A stretch of DNA of 64,000 bases from Flavobacterium rhamnosiphilum (GCF_004349195.1 NZ_SMLG01000012.1:61629-125628), one strand, 5' to 3'; positions 49,294 through 58,526 are shown, counted from the stretch's first letter. Program-made: numbers and translations. The notes: a model not told the origin generated them from the sequence alone.

Positions 49294-50658
49294 ATGACAA
49301 CAAATCTTTTCGATGATTTCAATCCCATTTCCTCCAAACAATGGAAACAAAAAATCCAATTTGAACTCAATGGAGCTGATTATAATGAAACCTTAGTTTG
49401 GAATTCTCCCGAAGATATCCAAGTAAAACCTTTTTATCACAAAGATGAGTTCTCAAAAGCTTTTTCGGTAAATACAAAAGCTACAGATTTCAGAATTTGT
49501 CAAAACATATTTGTTTATGATATTGAAAAATCAATCGAAAGAGCATTAGATTCCTTGAGTCGCGGTGCTGACAGCCTTCGTTTTACAATAGAAAACGAAT
49601 CTATCGATGTTACCAATCTACTGGAGAAATTACCTTTAGAAAAAGTTACCGTTTACTTTCATTTGAGTTTTATCTCAATCGATTTCGTCAAAAAAATTGA
49701 TGCTTTTGCAAAGAAAAACAATACTCCTATTTTCTGTAATCTGGATCCGATTGGGCAATTAGCCAAAGACGGAAACTGGTTTACAACCAAAGAAAAAAAT
49801 AATTTCGAAACACTGAATTTACTTTCGGCAGCAGCAACATCTGTATCTTTAATAAGTATCAATGCATCATTATATCAAAATGCCGGAGCCAACATGGTGC
49901 AGCAAATTGCCTATAGTTTAGGACATGCCAATGAATATTTTAATAGAATTGAAGCCATAAATAAACCTATTGTTTTTGAAGTTGCCGTTGGGACAAATTA
50001 CTTTTTTGAAATTGCAAAACTGCGCGCTTTGCGATTACTTTTTAATCTGATTGCCAAAGAATACAACCACAACTTAGATTGCAACATCATCGTTTCGCCT
50101 ACAAAACGAAACAAAACATTATTCGATTATAACGTAAACATGTTGCGTACCACAACCGAATGTATGAGTGCAATTATTGGCGGAGCTGATGCAGTTGCCA
50201 ATTTACCTTACGATGCGTTGTATCACAAAGACAATGAATTTGGGGATCGAATTTCCCGAAACCAATTATTGATTCTCAAAAACGAAAGTTATTTTGACAA
50301 AGTTAATAATCCGGCTGACGGCAGTTATTATATCGAAAATCTCACCAATCAATTAGCTGAAAAATCGTTGGCTTTATTCAAAGATATTGAGGCAAATGGC
50401 GGTTTCCTGAAACAACTTAATGATGGAATCATCAAAAGGAAAATTCAGGAAAGTGCTGATACGGCTCAAGCATTATTTGACAACGGTAAAGAAATTTTAT
50501 TGGGAACAAACAAACATCCCAACAAACAGGATAAGATGAAACATGATTTAGAACTGTTCCCTTTTGTAAAAGTCAAACCAAGAAAAACATTGATTACACC
50601 AATAATCGAAAAACGTCTGGCAGAAAAAATAGAACAGGAAAGATTGGAGAAAGAGTAG
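49294..50658 (+). CDS. mutA: Methylmalonyl-CoA mutase, small subunit
   Basis: MutA is the non-catalytic partner of MutB in the enzyme that interconverts methylmalonyl-CoA and succinyl-CoA. The 454-residue protein has the mutase TIM-barrel features (NPADGSYYIENLTNQLAEKSLALFKDIE, GGADAVANLPYDALY, DRISRNQLLILKNESYFDKV) and begins LFDDFNPISSKQWKQKIQFELNGADYNETLVW. The C-terminal cobalamin-binding domain is absent: the protein ends at IEKRLAEKIEQERLEKE where the linker would begin. mutB lies 630 bp downstream, with a toxin-antitoxin pair in between. MeaB, its chaperone partner, is encoded at 12289. Confidence 0.94.
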   Translation: MTTNLFDDFNPISSKQWKQKIQFELNGADYNETLVWNSPEDIQVKPFYHKDEFSKAFSVNTKATDFRICQNIFVYDIEKSIERALDSLSRGADSLRFTIENESIDVTNLLEKLPLEKVTVYFHLSFISIDFVKKIDAFAKKNNTPIFCNLDPIGQLAKDGNWFTTKEKNNFETLNLLSAAATSVSLISINASLYQNAGANMVQQIAYSLGHANEYFNRIEAINKPIVFEVAVGTNYFFEIAKLRALRLLFNLIAKEYNHNLDCNIIVSPTKRNKTLFDYNVNMLRTTTECMSAIIGGADAVANLPYDALYHKDNEFGDRISRNQLLILKNESYFDKVNNPADGSYYIENLTNQLAEKSLALFKDIEANGGFLKQLNDGIIKRKIQESADTAQALFDNGKEILLGTNKHPNKQDKMKHDLELFPFVKVKPRKTLITPIIEKRLAEKIEQERLEKE

Positions 50659-50731
50659 TCAGCCAGGGTTAGCTATTTTGAATTAATACCATTGAAAAAG
50701 AGTATATTTACTTTACTAAAAAAACAAAATA

Positions 50732-50965
50732 ATGGAAGCCATAAGACAAATCGTTAAGGTGAAAAATCACAAAATAAATATCACACTGCCCGATGATTTT
50801 AATGCTGATGAAGTAGAAGTGATTATTCTTCCTAAATCGAATAATGTGGAAATCCCTCAATGGCAAATGGACCAAGTTAGAGAAAGAACTGAGAAATATC
50901 TTAAAAATCCTTCTTCAGCTCAAGACATTGAAGATTTTCTAAAAGAAATTGACGGTGAAATATAA
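50732..50965 (+). CDS. Putative antitoxin of a ParE/RelE-type toxin-antitoxin pair
   Basis: This 77-residue protein begins with a beta-rich section (IRQIVKVKNHKINITLPDDFNADEVEVIILPK) and ends with a charged helix (WQMDQVRERTEKYLKNPSSAQDIEDFLKEIDGEI). The strand-rich N-terminus could form a swapped-hairpin DNA-binding dimer, and the C-terminal helix would neutralise the toxin. I cannot name the antitoxin family with certainty. The call rests on size, on the overlap with the toxin gene (11 bp) and on the typical antitoxin-first order. It stands between mutA and mutB, 73 bp after mutA. Confidence 0.75.
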   Translation: MEAIRQIVKVKNHKINITLPDDFNADEVEVIILPKSNNVEIPQWQMDQVRERTEKYLKNPSSAQDIEDFLKEIDGEI

Positions 50966-51251
50966 AATTGTAATTGTAGAGGAAGCTAAACTTGATTTCA
51001 AAACAACTTTGGATTGGTACAAAAGCATTCAGCCTAAACTAGGAGAAAGGTTCACCAAGTCTTTTAGAGAAAGTTTAAAAATAATTAAGTTAAATCCGCT
51101 ACTGTTTCAAATAAGATATGACAATACCAGAGTGGCTTTGATTGAAAATTTTCCATACTTAATTCATTTCAATAGTTACAATAACAAAATTGTAATTAAA
51201 GCTATTTTTCATACATCAAGAAATACTGAAATATGGATTGAAAGGAATTAA
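50955..51251 (+). CDS. RelE/ParE family toxin
   Basis: This 98-residue protein (GTG start at 50955; a TTG at 50949 is possible) matches the RelE/ParE fold: an N-terminal strand and helices (YKIVIVEEAKLDFKTTLDWYKSIQPKLGERFTKSFRESLKII), NPLLFQIRYDNTRVALIENFPYLIHF and the final strand IKAIFHTSRNTEIW. The FPYLIHF and FHTSRN segments are typical of ParE-like toxins, whose targets are gyrase or, for RelE, mRNA on the ribosome. Which applies here is unknown. It overlaps the antitoxin gene by 11 bp and ends 36 bp before mutB. Confidence 0.88.
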   Translation: MKYKIVIVEEAKLDFKTTLDWYKSIQPKLGERFTKSFRESLKIIKLNPLLFQIRYDNTRVALIENFPYLIHFNSYNNKIVIKAIFHTSRNTEIWIERN

Positions 51252-51287
51252 AAATTTCAAAAAACTATAATCTTTGTGCTAAAACAA

Positions 51288-53426
51288 ATGAAAAGAAAAG
51301 ATTTACAACATATAAAATTAGAAAGTACGCCGTTGAAAGTGGAGAATGAAAATTCTCTGGCTGATGCATTTCTTACCGCAGAGGGAATCGAACTAAAACC
51401 AACGTATTCGGAACATGACATTGAAAATCTTACCCATCTTGATTTTGGAGCTGGTTTTGCACCTAATTTACGCGGGCCTTATGCAACAATGTACGTTCGC
51501 CGACCTTGGACCGTACGCCAATATGCAGGATTTTCGACTGCCGAAGAAAGCAATGCTTTTTACAGAAGAAACCTGGCTGCGGGTCAAAAAGGACTTTCCA
51601 TCGCTTTTGATTTACCTACACATCGCGGCTATGATTCCGATCATGAACGTGTAGTAGGCGATGTCGGAAAAGCGGGAGTTGCTATTGACTCCGTGGAAGA
51701 CATGAAAGTATTATTCGACCAAATTCCGTTGGATGAAATGTCAGTTTCCATGACGATGAATGGCGCTGTTTTACCTATTATGGCTTTCTATATTGTCGCC
51801 GCCGAAGAACAAGGCGTAAAACCTGAGTTGCTTTCCGGGACGATACAAAATGACATTCTGAAAGAATTCATGGTGCGTAATACGTATATTTATCCGCCAA
51901 CTCCTTCGATGAAAATCATTGCTGATATTTTTGAATTCACCAGCAAAAAAATGCCAAAATTTAACTCGATATCTATTTCAGGATATCACATGCAAGAAGC
52001 GGGAGCCACTGCTGATATTGAATTAGCTTACACTCTGGCTGATGGATTGGAATACATTAGAACTGGATTAGCAACCGGAATGAAAATTGATGAGTTTGCT
52101 CCAAGATTATCTTTTTTCTGGGCGATTGGAATGAACCATTTTATGGAAATTGCCAAAATGCGTGCCGGTAGAATGATATGGGCAAAACTGGTGAAACAAT
52201 TCGAACCAAAAGACGATAAATCTTTAGCATTACGAACCCATTGTCAAACTTCGGGTTGGAGTTTAACAGAGCAGGATCCTTTTAACAATGTGGCTCGAAC
52301 CTGTATTGAAGCAGCCGCAGCCGCTTTTGGGGGAACACAATCTTTGCATACCAATGCTTTGGATGAAGCCATAGCTTTACCAACGGATTTCTCTGCAAGA
52401 ATTGCCAGAAACACACAGCTTTATTTACAAGAAGAAACTAAAATCACCAAAACCGTTGATCCTTGGGCCGGCAGTTATTATGTAGAAAGCTTGACGAATG
52501 AAATTGCCGAAAATGCTTGGAAGCTTATTGAAGAAGTGGAAGAACTGGGCGGAATGACCAAAGCAATTGAATCTGGAATTCCGAAACTTAGAATCGAGGA
52601 AGCGGCAGCCAGAAAACAAGCTAGGATTGACAGCGGTCAGGATATTATTGTGGGTGTAAATCAATACCGATTAGAAAAAGAAGATCCTTTACAGATTCTG
52701 GATGTGGATAACCAAATGGTTCGCAAGCAACAATTGGAACAATTAGACCGAATAAAAGCAACCAGAGATACAGAAAAAGTCCAGAATTCACTAAGAAAAC
52801 TAACCCTTTGTGCTCAAACAGGAGAAGGCAATTTACTGGAAATTGCCATTGAGGCCGCTAGAAACCGAACAACATTAGGAGAAATCAGCGATGCACTGGA
52901 AGCGGTTTTTGGAAGATACAAAGCACAAATTAAATCCTTTAGCGGTGTGTATAGTAAAGAAATAAAAGACGACAAAAGTTTTGAAAAAGCAAAACAATTA
53001 GCAGATGAATTTGCTAAAAAAGAAGGACGCCGACCTCGAATAATGATTGCCAAAATGGGACAAGACGGGCACGATCGTGGCGCAAAAGTTGTGGCTACCG
53101 GTTATGCCGATGTAGGTTTTGATGTAGACATTGGCCCACTTTTTCAAACACCAGCCGAAGCTGCCAAACAAGCAGTAGAAAACGACGTTCACATTTTGGG
53201 GGTTTCCTCTCTTGCGGCAGGGCACAAAACCCTTGTACCGCAAGTAATTGAAGAGCTGAAAAAATACGGCCGAGAAGATATTATGGTGGTTGTAGGCGGA
53301 GTAATTCCTGCACAAGATTACCAATTTTTGTTTGATGCCGGTGCAGTTGCCGTATTTGGACCCGGAACAAAAATCAGTGAAGCGGCCATTAAAATATTAG
53401 AAATTTTAATAGAAAGTTTCGAATAA
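51288..53426 (+). CDS. mutB: Methylmalonyl-CoA mutase, large subunit
   Basis: This 712-residue catalytic subunit carries the CoA-binding TIM barrel ([56 protein letters not shown]) and a C-terminal cobalamin-binding domain with the lower-axial histidine in [11 protein letters not shown] (His595) and [12 protein letters not shown] and GGVIPAQDY further on. It needs adenosylcobalamin. The ATG at 51288 is chosen; a GTG at 51276 lies in a probable promoter (CTTTG). mutA is upstream, but a toxin-antitoxin pair separates the two genes, and a near -7 box (TATAATCTTTG at 51266-51276) suggests that mutB can be read from its own promoter. Confidence 0.96.
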   Translation: MKRKDLQHIKLESTPLKVENENSLADAFLTAEGIELKPTYSEHDIENLTHLDFGAGFAPNLRGPYATMYVRRPWTVRQYAGFSTAEESNAFYRRNLAAGQKGLSIAFDLPTHRGYDSDHERVVGDVGKAGVAIDSVEDMKVLFDQIPLDEMSVSMTMNGAVLPIMAFYIVAAEEQGVKPELLSGTIQNDILKEFMVRNTYIYPPTPSMKIIADIFEFTSKKMPKFNSISISGYHMQEAGATADIELAYTLADGLEYIRTGLATGMKIDEFAPRLSFFWAIGMNHFMEIAKMRAGRMIWAKLVKQFEPKDDKSLALRTHCQTSGWSLTEQDPFNNVARTCIEAAAAAFGGTQSLHTNALDEAIALPTDFSARIARNTQLYLQEETKITKTVDPWAGSYYVESLTNEIAENAWKLIEEVEELGGMTKAIESGIPKLRIEEAAARKQARIDSGQDIIVGVNQYRLEKEDPLQILDVDNQMVRKQQLEQLDRIKATRDTEKVQNSLRKLTLCAQTGEGNLLEIAIEAARNRTTLGEISDALEAVFGRYKAQIKSFSGVYSKEIKDDKSFEKAKQLADEFAKKEGRRPRIMIAKMGQDGHDRGAKVVATGYADVGFDVDIGPLFQTPAEAAKQAVENDVHILGVSSLAAGHKTLVPQVIEELKKYGREDIMVVVGGVIPAQDYQFLFDAGAVAVFGPGTKISEAAIKILEILIESFE

Positions 53427-53457
53427 AAAAGGACACCATAATTGTCAATTCTATCTA

Positions 53458-53488
53458 AAGCACTAATCAAAAGATTGGTGCTTTTTTG
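53458..53488 (+). terminator. Terminator after mutB
   Basis: AAGCACTAATC and GATTGGTGCTT (one wobble pair) form a stem followed by a T run, 32 bp after the mutB stop. Confidence 0.88.
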
Positions 53489-53764
53489 TTTTATTTTACA
53501 GATTAAAAATATACTATTCCTATTAAAAAAGAGGCAATTTAACTGATTTTATTAACATAACTTATGGTATAAATTAACGCTAAAAACTAAATTAAAAAGC
53601 TAAATTTACATAAGCATATTTATTTGTTTTTTAAAAATATAAATTTCAAAACATTGACAAATAGACAGTTAAATCTAAAGAAGGGGAAGTAAAACGATAT
53701 GCCTTATGATTTATTTGTTTATTGGAATAATAGAAACTCATTTATTAATTTAAAACTAAATATC
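53489..53764. other. Intergenic leader of PepSY-like paralogue 2
   Basis: AT-rich sequence without a gene. AAGGGGAAG at 53681-53689 lies 84 bases before the ATG at 53765, matching the position of the same word before paralogue 1. The last 20 bases before both ATGs are also similar (TTAATT-AAA-TAAA-ATC). A TTGACA is seen at 53654 but no Bacteroidetes -7 box pairs with it. Confidence 0.5.
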
Positions 53765-54283
53765 ATGAAATCTCTTATTATTTTACTTTTCTTATGTACT
53801 ACTATAGCATCATATTCCCAAGAAACTCAGAAAGGTAAAATTAAAATCGAAGAATTACCCGGTGTGGTTATTAAAAGAGTTGGATCAGATTTTTCTGTTT
53901 ATATTCCTGATAATAATCCTGACCAAAGAGTAAGAACTGTAGAAGAAAAATTTATCGCCTTTGATTTAGGTAAAGATGCTGAAGGGTTTGAAGAATACCT
54001 TGTAGTGATGGAAGTAAAAAACGGCTCTTTGACCGCTACTTATAATGAAAACGGAAAATTAATACGCGTTGTGGAAGAATTCAAAAACGTAAAACTTCCC
54101 AGTGAGGTTATCTATTCTATTTACAGAACATATCCCGGTTGGTCAATTGTAAATGACAGCTTTCTTTATTCACAAGAAGAAGGAGATATAATCAAAAAAC
54201 AATATAATATTAAAATCAAAAAAGATAAGGAAACCATGAAATTAGTGGTGCGTCCCAATGGGGAAATTCTTAAAGCGAAATAA
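53765..54283 (+). CDS. Secreted PepSY-like protein, paralogue 2
   Basis: From the ATG at 53765 the protein has 172 residues with a signal peptide (MKSLIILLFLCTTIASYSQ). It aligns with the protein at 42698 along its whole length: LPGVVIKRVGSDFSVYIPDNNPD, AFDLGKDAEGFEEYLVVM, SLTATYNENGKLIRVVEEFK, LPSEVIYSIYRTYPGWSIV and VVRPNGEILK, without gaps in the main blocks; by eye well over half of the residues are identical. Function is unknown; the likely fold is PepSY-like (inference). It is a single-gene unit with a bidirectional terminator. Confidence 0.78.
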   Translation: MKSLIILLFLCTTIASYSQETQKGKIKIEELPGVVIKRVGSDFSVYIPDNNPDQRVRTVEEKFIAFDLGKDAEGFEEYLVVMEVKNGSLTATYNENGKLIRVVEEFKNVKLPSEVIYSIYRTYPGWSIVNDSFLYSQEEGDIIKKQYNIKIKKDKETMKLVVRPNGEILKAK

Positions 54284-54297
54284 TTCGATTTAGAATA

Positions 54298-54338
54298 AAA
54301 AAAAGGCTGCCAAAAATAATTCAGACAGCCTTTTTTAT
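54298..54338. terminator. Bidirectional terminator after PepSY-like paralogue 2
   Basis: AAAAGGCTG and CAGCCTTTT form the stem, with A and T runs on either side, between convergent genes. Confidence 0.85.
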
Positions 54339-54352
54339 TTTATTTTTGACTA

Positions 54353-55000
54353 TTAGATCTGTATGTTTTTTACGTTTGCATTACCATCAGCAACAATAGA
54401 CGAAGTATCATAACCGCCAAATAGCTTCATATAAGTTCGTATAGAAGTTCCGTAAGCATCTCTAAAATAACGCTTACCCTTATTTTTAAAGTACTTTTTT
54501 ACTGATCCTGCACCACCAAGATGAGCGGCAGCTAAAATCCCAGATTCAGTAACATGTATTCCGTTGAGTATTGTTCCTTCGTATTTTTCAATTTCCTTTT
54601 TCAGCTCCCATTTATTTTTAGCCAAAAGTGCGATAAATGCTTTTTCCTGTAACTCAGGACTATTTAAAAAAGTAGAACTATTCCGAACTCCAACAGACTT
54701 TAAGGTCTCAATACCAAATTGGTATTTGCCTAAATATCCTAAAGAATTGATTTTTTTATATTTACTTTCAGATTCTCTGTATCCGATTGCTTCCTTAAAA
54801 CCAACGAAAAAATTTCCGGTAAAAGGGATGTTCAAATTGATGTAATCTTCTTGCTTTTCAGAAGGAAATAAGTAGTGTGTTCCCTCTTCTTCATTGATAA
54901 GAAACCAAGGGCTGGTTTCTAAGTTAAACGGTTTAAAACCTGAGCTTAAAAAAACTGTAATTACAGTCAGACTAGTGTAAAAATACCACTTCTTTATCAT
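54353..55000 (-). CDS. Exported lytic-transglycosylase-like protein
   Basis: I choose the ATG at 55000 (215 residues, MIKKWYFYTSLTVITVFLSSG), which yields a signal peptide or N-terminal anchor. The central part (FKEAIGYRESESKYKKINSLGYLGKYQFGIETLKSVG) has the Glu-x-Ser pattern (RESES) followed by an aromatic Gly-x-YQFG block, as in lysozyme-like SLT or peptidoglycan-binding enzymes, and GILAAAHLGGAGSVKKYF matches the substrate-binding helix with AAxxxGG. The probable catalytic Glu is that in YRESESKY. It is the last gene of a cluster with DUF2279 and mltG. Confidence 0.78.
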   Translation of the reverse strand: MIKKWYFYTSLTVITVFLSSGFKPFNLETSPWFLINEEEGTHYLFPSEKQEDYINLNIPFTGNFFVGFKEAIGYRESESKYKKINSLGYLGKYQFGIETLKSVGVRNSSTFLNSPELQEKAFIALLAKNKWELKKEIEKYEGTILNGIHVTESGILAAAHLGGAGSVKKYFKNKGKRYFRDAYGTSIRTYMKLFGGYDTSSIVADGNANVKNIQI

Positions 55001-55097
55001 AAATTGTTTTTCTTCTAAACGCTGTCCCATTGAGAAATTTCTATGCGCAAAGATACAACAAAAATAATTATACTGATAATCAAGCAGTTAAAGTTTT

Positions 55098-56012
55098 CTA
55101 AAAATAGATTAAGTGGTATTTTATATCGTTTAAGTGCACAAATTCAATTGTAGGTGCAGGAATCTTAACGGTATTAAGAACGGAAAAAACGGTCTTTAAA
55201 AAATGGGATTTGGTCTTGATTTTTGTCAAATCGACATCCAAACTCAGGTAAAATTGTCTGAATCTTTGTGGATTCGAAGTTAAAACGGGGGGAGTATCTT
55301 CTTTATTTCCAGTTATCATACCATCAGCCCCATAACCCAAAGCCAAGTTGAGCCATTTTGGTATTTTTGAGCCTTTGGCAAAAGAATGTAAATTGACCGA
55401 AAGCCAATAGGTTTGTCCATTATAGTCTTTTAGAATTTGCTCTGTAAATGAACTTCCTAAAACCTCTGGTCTGTAGCCGGCATATTTTGTAGTATGAAAA
55501 GAAAATTTAGGGGTAATACGCTGTTCCTTCCATATTAATTCTTGTGAAACATACAAAGCTGTCCCGGAAGCATTAGCAACAACATCTCCTAATGAAGCGC
55601 CCCATTCAGAGGAATATCCATCTAAAACCTCAACTGCAGTTAAAAATGCAAAGCCTAAGCCCGCTCCGTACAGCATTTGATTCTTTTTATTGGCACCACT
55701 CCATTGTAGCATTTCGGCACCAAACCGACCCAAATGATACGAAGAAAATACATGACCAGCTTTATCCATTTGAAGCCACTCCGAATTGTCATTTATAAAA
55801 TGAAAATCAGATTTGGGATAATCGGTGTACCAAACTTGGTTTAAACCTATTAAAGTTCCCGTAGCCAAAACAGCTTCCGAAATGATAACTGTGTTTTGTC
55901 TTTTTATATGTAAAGAATCGGATGGTTTAAAGAAACTATCCGATTTATTTTGTGAATGGCCAATTTGAAATCCAATTAAGAGTAAAAATATAAGGAATAT
56001 TTTAAATCCCAA
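55098..56012 (-). CDS. DUF2279 family exported protein
   Basis: The protein has an N-terminal hydrophobic segment (FKIFLIFLLLIGFQIGHSQ) that is a probable signal peptide, and the DUF2279 (YfiM-like) core: LNQVWYTDYPKSDFHFINDNSEWLQMDKAGHVFSSYHLGRFGAEM and AEMLQWSGANKKNQMLYGAGLGFAFLTAVEVLDGYSSEWGASLGDVVANASG. The DKxxH and EVxDGYSxEWGxSxGD blocks are the family marks. No ATG exists: a TTG at 56012, just behind the mltG stop, gives the signal peptide a natural start (304 residues), whereas the TTG at 56045 would lie inside mltG. The function is unknown; the cluster suggests the envelope. Confidence 0.82.
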   Translation of the reverse strand: MGFKIFLIFLLLIGFQIGHSQNKSDSFFKPSDSLHIKRQNTVIISEAVLATGTLIGLNQVWYTDYPKSDFHFINDNSEWLQMDKAGHVFSSYHLGRFGAEMLQWSGANKKNQMLYGAGLGFAFLTAVEVLDGYSSEWGASLGDVVANASGTALYVSQELIWKEQRITPKFSFHTTKYAGYRPEVLGSSFTEQILKDYNGQTYWLSVNLHSFAKGSKIPKWLNLALGYGADGMITGNKEDTPPVLTSNPQRFRQFYLSLDVDLTKIKTKSHFLKTVFSVLNTVKIPAPTIEFVHLNDIKYHLIYF

Positions 56013-56014
56013 AA

Positions 56015-57055
56015 CTATCTTTTTACGCCTTGACTGTTGATCCAATCCGAATATTTTTTGGCGTTTTTATTGTGTTCCTCTAATGTAGCTGCAAACTCGT
56101 GGTATCCAAAACGCTCCACACTGGCGCAGAAGTAAATAAAATTATTTTTCTCAGGATCTAAAACAGCTTCTAATGCTGTAATATCAGGCATAGCGATAGG
56201 CCCAGGAGGAAGTCCTACATTCATATACGTATTGTAGGGATGACTCATCGTCAAATCATTGTAAAAAACCCTTTTGATGACTTGGTCAAAATCATTCGAT
56301 TTCTTTTTCATCGCAAAAATAACGGTTGGATCAGCTTGCAATGGCATTTCCGCTCTTAAACGATTCAAATACACACCTGCAATTCTAGGTCTCTCGTCTT
56401 TTTTAACGGATTCTTTATGAACGATTGAAGCCAGAATCGTTGCTCCAATTGGAGTTAATCCTTGTTTTTGCGCTTTGGCAACTCTTTCTTTATTCCAAAA
56501 ATTACGGTATTCCTTGATCATTTTATCGCGGAACTTTTCAGCCGTGGTGTTCCAATAAATCTCATACGTATTAGGAATAAACATCACCAAAACATTCTCT
56601 TCATCGAACCCGTTTTCTTTCAAGAAAATAGAATCTTTAAACGAAGTCAATAATGATAAACTGTCGGCTTCTATTTGAGAACCTACACGTCCAGCCAAAT
56701 TCTCCACACGTTCCTGATTATTGAAAGCCAATTCCACAGGCGAATTAAGTCTTAAGGTTTTTACCAATTCATAACTGTTCATCCCTTTTGTAAATAGAAA
56801 ACGACCAGGAATTACATTATCAGAATAGCCTCTTTTATTCGCCACCATTTCAAAACGATCCATATTCTCTATGTACGGTGCGATTATCTTCTTCACATCT
56901 TCGTATTTAGAATCGGTTGGAACGTAGATATAAACTTCTTTATCCGTAAATTTTGTGTTGGCAGAAAAAATCTGTTTCAATAGTATTAATCCGTAAATCA
57001 TTAATATTGATATTAAAACAACAGAAGCAATGGTGATAATTTTCTTAATATTCAT
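56015..57055 (-). CDS. mltG: Endolytic transglycosylase MltG (YceG)
   Basis: MltG cleaves nascent glycan strands in peptidoglycan and sets their length. The protein (346 residues from ATG 57055; an earlier ATG at 57088 adds 11) has an N-terminal membrane anchor (IITIASVVLISILMIYGLIL), a LysM-like region and the catalytic domain with ATILASIVHKESVKKDERPRIAGVYLNRL, in which the Glu of HKES is the catalytic residue, and PLQADPTVIFAMKKK and MSHPYNTYMNVGLPPGPIAMP. All family blocks are complete. Confidence 0.95.
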   Translation of the reverse strand: MNIKKIITIASVVLISILMIYGLILLKQIFSANTKFTDKEVYIYVPTDSKYEDVKKIIAPYIENMDRFEMVANKRGYSDNVIPGRFLFTKGMNSYELVKTLRLNSPVELAFNNQERVENLAGRVGSQIEADSLSLLTSFKDSIFLKENGFDEENVLVMFIPNTYEIYWNTTAEKFRDKMIKEYRNFWNKERVAKAQKQGLTPIGATILASIVHKESVKKDERPRIAGVYLNRLRAEMPLQADPTVIFAMKKKSNDFDQVIKRVFYNDLTMSHPYNTYMNVGLPPGPIAMPDITALEAVLDPEKNNFIYFCASVERFGYHEFAATLEEHNKNAKKYSDWINSQGVKR

Positions 57056-57149
57056 AGGTGGTATTATTTGTTTTTTTTGTGGAATCATGATACGACCATT
57101 ATTCCTATTTATTTGATTTTGAAATGGTAATGATTCAAAACTAAAAAAT

Positions 57150-57683
57150 TTAAAATTTAGTATTGATTAATTGAAAAATAGCTTCGTCTTTATAAACGCC
57201 GTTCACAAAGGTCCAATCTTTTTTTACACCTATCATTTCGAATCCAAATTTAGCAAAAAGAGCTTTACTAGCTTCATTTTCGGTCCCTATATTTGCATAT
57301 AATTGGTGTAAATTAAGATTACAAAAAGCATATTCGATTAATAACCCTAAAGCTTCTGAACCAATATTCTGTTTTCGGTTTTCGTTGTCTTGGATAACGA
57401 TACCTACTCCTGCCCTATTATTCTTTGGATCAAAATCAAATAAATCGATTAAACCCAAGGCTGGAAAATCCTGATCTTGACAAATAGCCAATCGCAATTG
57501 CTTGGCTTCATAAATATCCTGATGGGCATTTTCTAAATACTGTTTGACTAAAAACCGGCTGTAAGGCGTATGCGTATTACTGACTTCCCAAATGCTCTGG
57601 TCGTTTTCTATGGCATAAACAAACTCCAGATCATTGGGTTCTAATGCACGAATATAGATGTTGTCGCCTTTTAATGTTTTCAT
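57150..57683 (-). CDS. GNAT N-acetyltransferase, RimJ/RimL type
   Basis: This 177-residue protein starts MKTLKGDNIYIRALEPNDLEFVYAIEND, as do RimJ/RimL-type and SpeG-like acetyltransferases, and has the CoA loop VIQDNENRKQNIGSEALGLLIEYAF (RxxxIG), followed by LHQLYANIGTENEASKALFAKFGFEMIG. It is intact. The acceptor (ribosomal protein N-terminus, polyamine or another amine) cannot be told. It lies between dapF and mltG on the same strand with a 32-bp gap to dapF. Confidence 0.92.
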   Translation of the reverse strand: MKTLKGDNIYIRALEPNDLEFVYAIENDQSIWEVSNTHTPYSRFLVKQYLENAHQDIYEAKQLRLAICQDQDFPALGLIDLFDFDPKNNRAGVGIVIQDNENRKQNIGSEALGLLIEYAFCNLNLHQLYANIGTENEASKALFAKFGFEMIGVKKDWTFVNGVYKDEAIFQLINTKF

Positions 57684-57715
57684 TTAGGTATTAGGTTCTT
57701 GGTTTTGGGCTTTAG

Positions 57716-58498
57716 TTATATCTCAATCGTTCCTTTAAATACAAATTCCGCTGGTCCTTTCAGAAAAACGTGTGTAAACTGCCCTTCTTTTTTATCAAAA
57801 GAAACGACTAATTTTCCGCCTTCAACATTCAAATCAATAGAAGAAGCATCCGTTTTTCCTAAAACATTCATTGCAATTGCAACTGCTGTAGCGCCTGTTC
57901 CACAAGAAAGGGTTTCATCTTCTACGCCTCTTTCATACGTTCTTAACGAAAAAGTGGTGTCGTCAATTTGTTTTACAAAATTGATGTTGCTTCCTGCTTT
58001 CCCATACAAATCTCCGTATCGAATGGCTGCTCCGTTTTCCTTTATATTGTAATTTTCTAAATCGTCTACGAGTTGCACATGGTGTGGTGAACCGGTATTT
58101 AGAAACACATGATCCGAACTCACTTTTACTTCCGCAACATCTATCATTTGTAACGAAACCAATCCATCATCCTCAATTGTTGCGTGGTGCAAACCATCAG
58201 TCGCAATAAAAGTAGTATCGTTTTGGATTACGTTCAGCTTTTTGGCGAAAGCCACTAAACATCTTCCACCGTTACCACACATGGAACTTTGGTTTCCATC
58301 AGAGTTGTAATAGACCATTTTGAAATCAGTAGTCGTGTCATTTTCCAGTAAAATAAGACCATCGCCTCCTATTCCAAAACGTCTGTCGCATAAATGCGCG
58401 ATGAGTTGAGTATTCTCTTTTGGAAAAAAATCCGAACGATTATCAATCATGACAAAATCGTTTCCTGTTCCTTGGTATTTATAAAATTCTAGTTGCAT
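57716..58498 (-). CDS. dapF: Diaminopimelate epimerase
   Basis: DapF makes meso-diaminopimelate from the LL-form for peptidoglycan and lysine synthesis. The 260-residue protein has both catalytic cysteines: Cys74 in MCGNGGRC and Cys199 in LSCGTGATA, and the GTGNDFVMID start and GSPHHV loop. Its 260-residue length is typical of Bacteroidetes. A -7 box lies 21 bases upstream of the ATG. GNAT, mltG and two envelope genes follow on the same strand. Confidence 0.97.
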   Translation of the reverse strand: MQLEFYKYQGTGNDFVMIDNRSDFFPKENTQLIAHLCDRRFGIGGDGLILLENDTTTDFKMVYYNSDGNQSSMCGNGGRCLVAFAKKLNVIQNDTTFIATDGLHHATIEDDGLVSLQMIDVAEVKVSSDHVFLNTGSPHHVQLVDDLENYNIKENGAAIRYGDLYGKAGSNINFVKQIDDTTFSLRTYERGVEDETLSCGTGATAVAIAMNVLGKTDASSIDLNVEGGKLVVSFDKKEGQFTHVFLKGPAEFVFKGTIEI

Positions 58499-58518
58499 TT
58501 TAATTGAATTGAGTTATA

Positions 58519-58526
58519 CAAAAGTA
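58519..58526 (-). promoter_or_regulatory. Bacteroidetes -7 box for dapF
   Basis: CAAAAGTA reads TACTTTTG on the - strand, an exact TAnnTTTG, 20 bases before the dapF ATG. Confidence 0.6.

Noticed and set aside
50732..51251. A larger mobile island around the toxin-antitoxin pair
   Set aside because: No integrase, transposase, flanking direct repeat or change in composition was seen; only the two small genes are present.
53648..53670. TTGACA at 53654 as a sigma-70 style -35 box
   Set aside because: Bacteroidetes promoters use TTTG and TAnnTTTG, and no fitting -7 box follows.
42698..54283. Composite mobile element bounded by the two PepSY-like genes
   Set aside because: The intervening genes are ordinary housekeeping genes, and no terminal repeats or recombinase gene are present.
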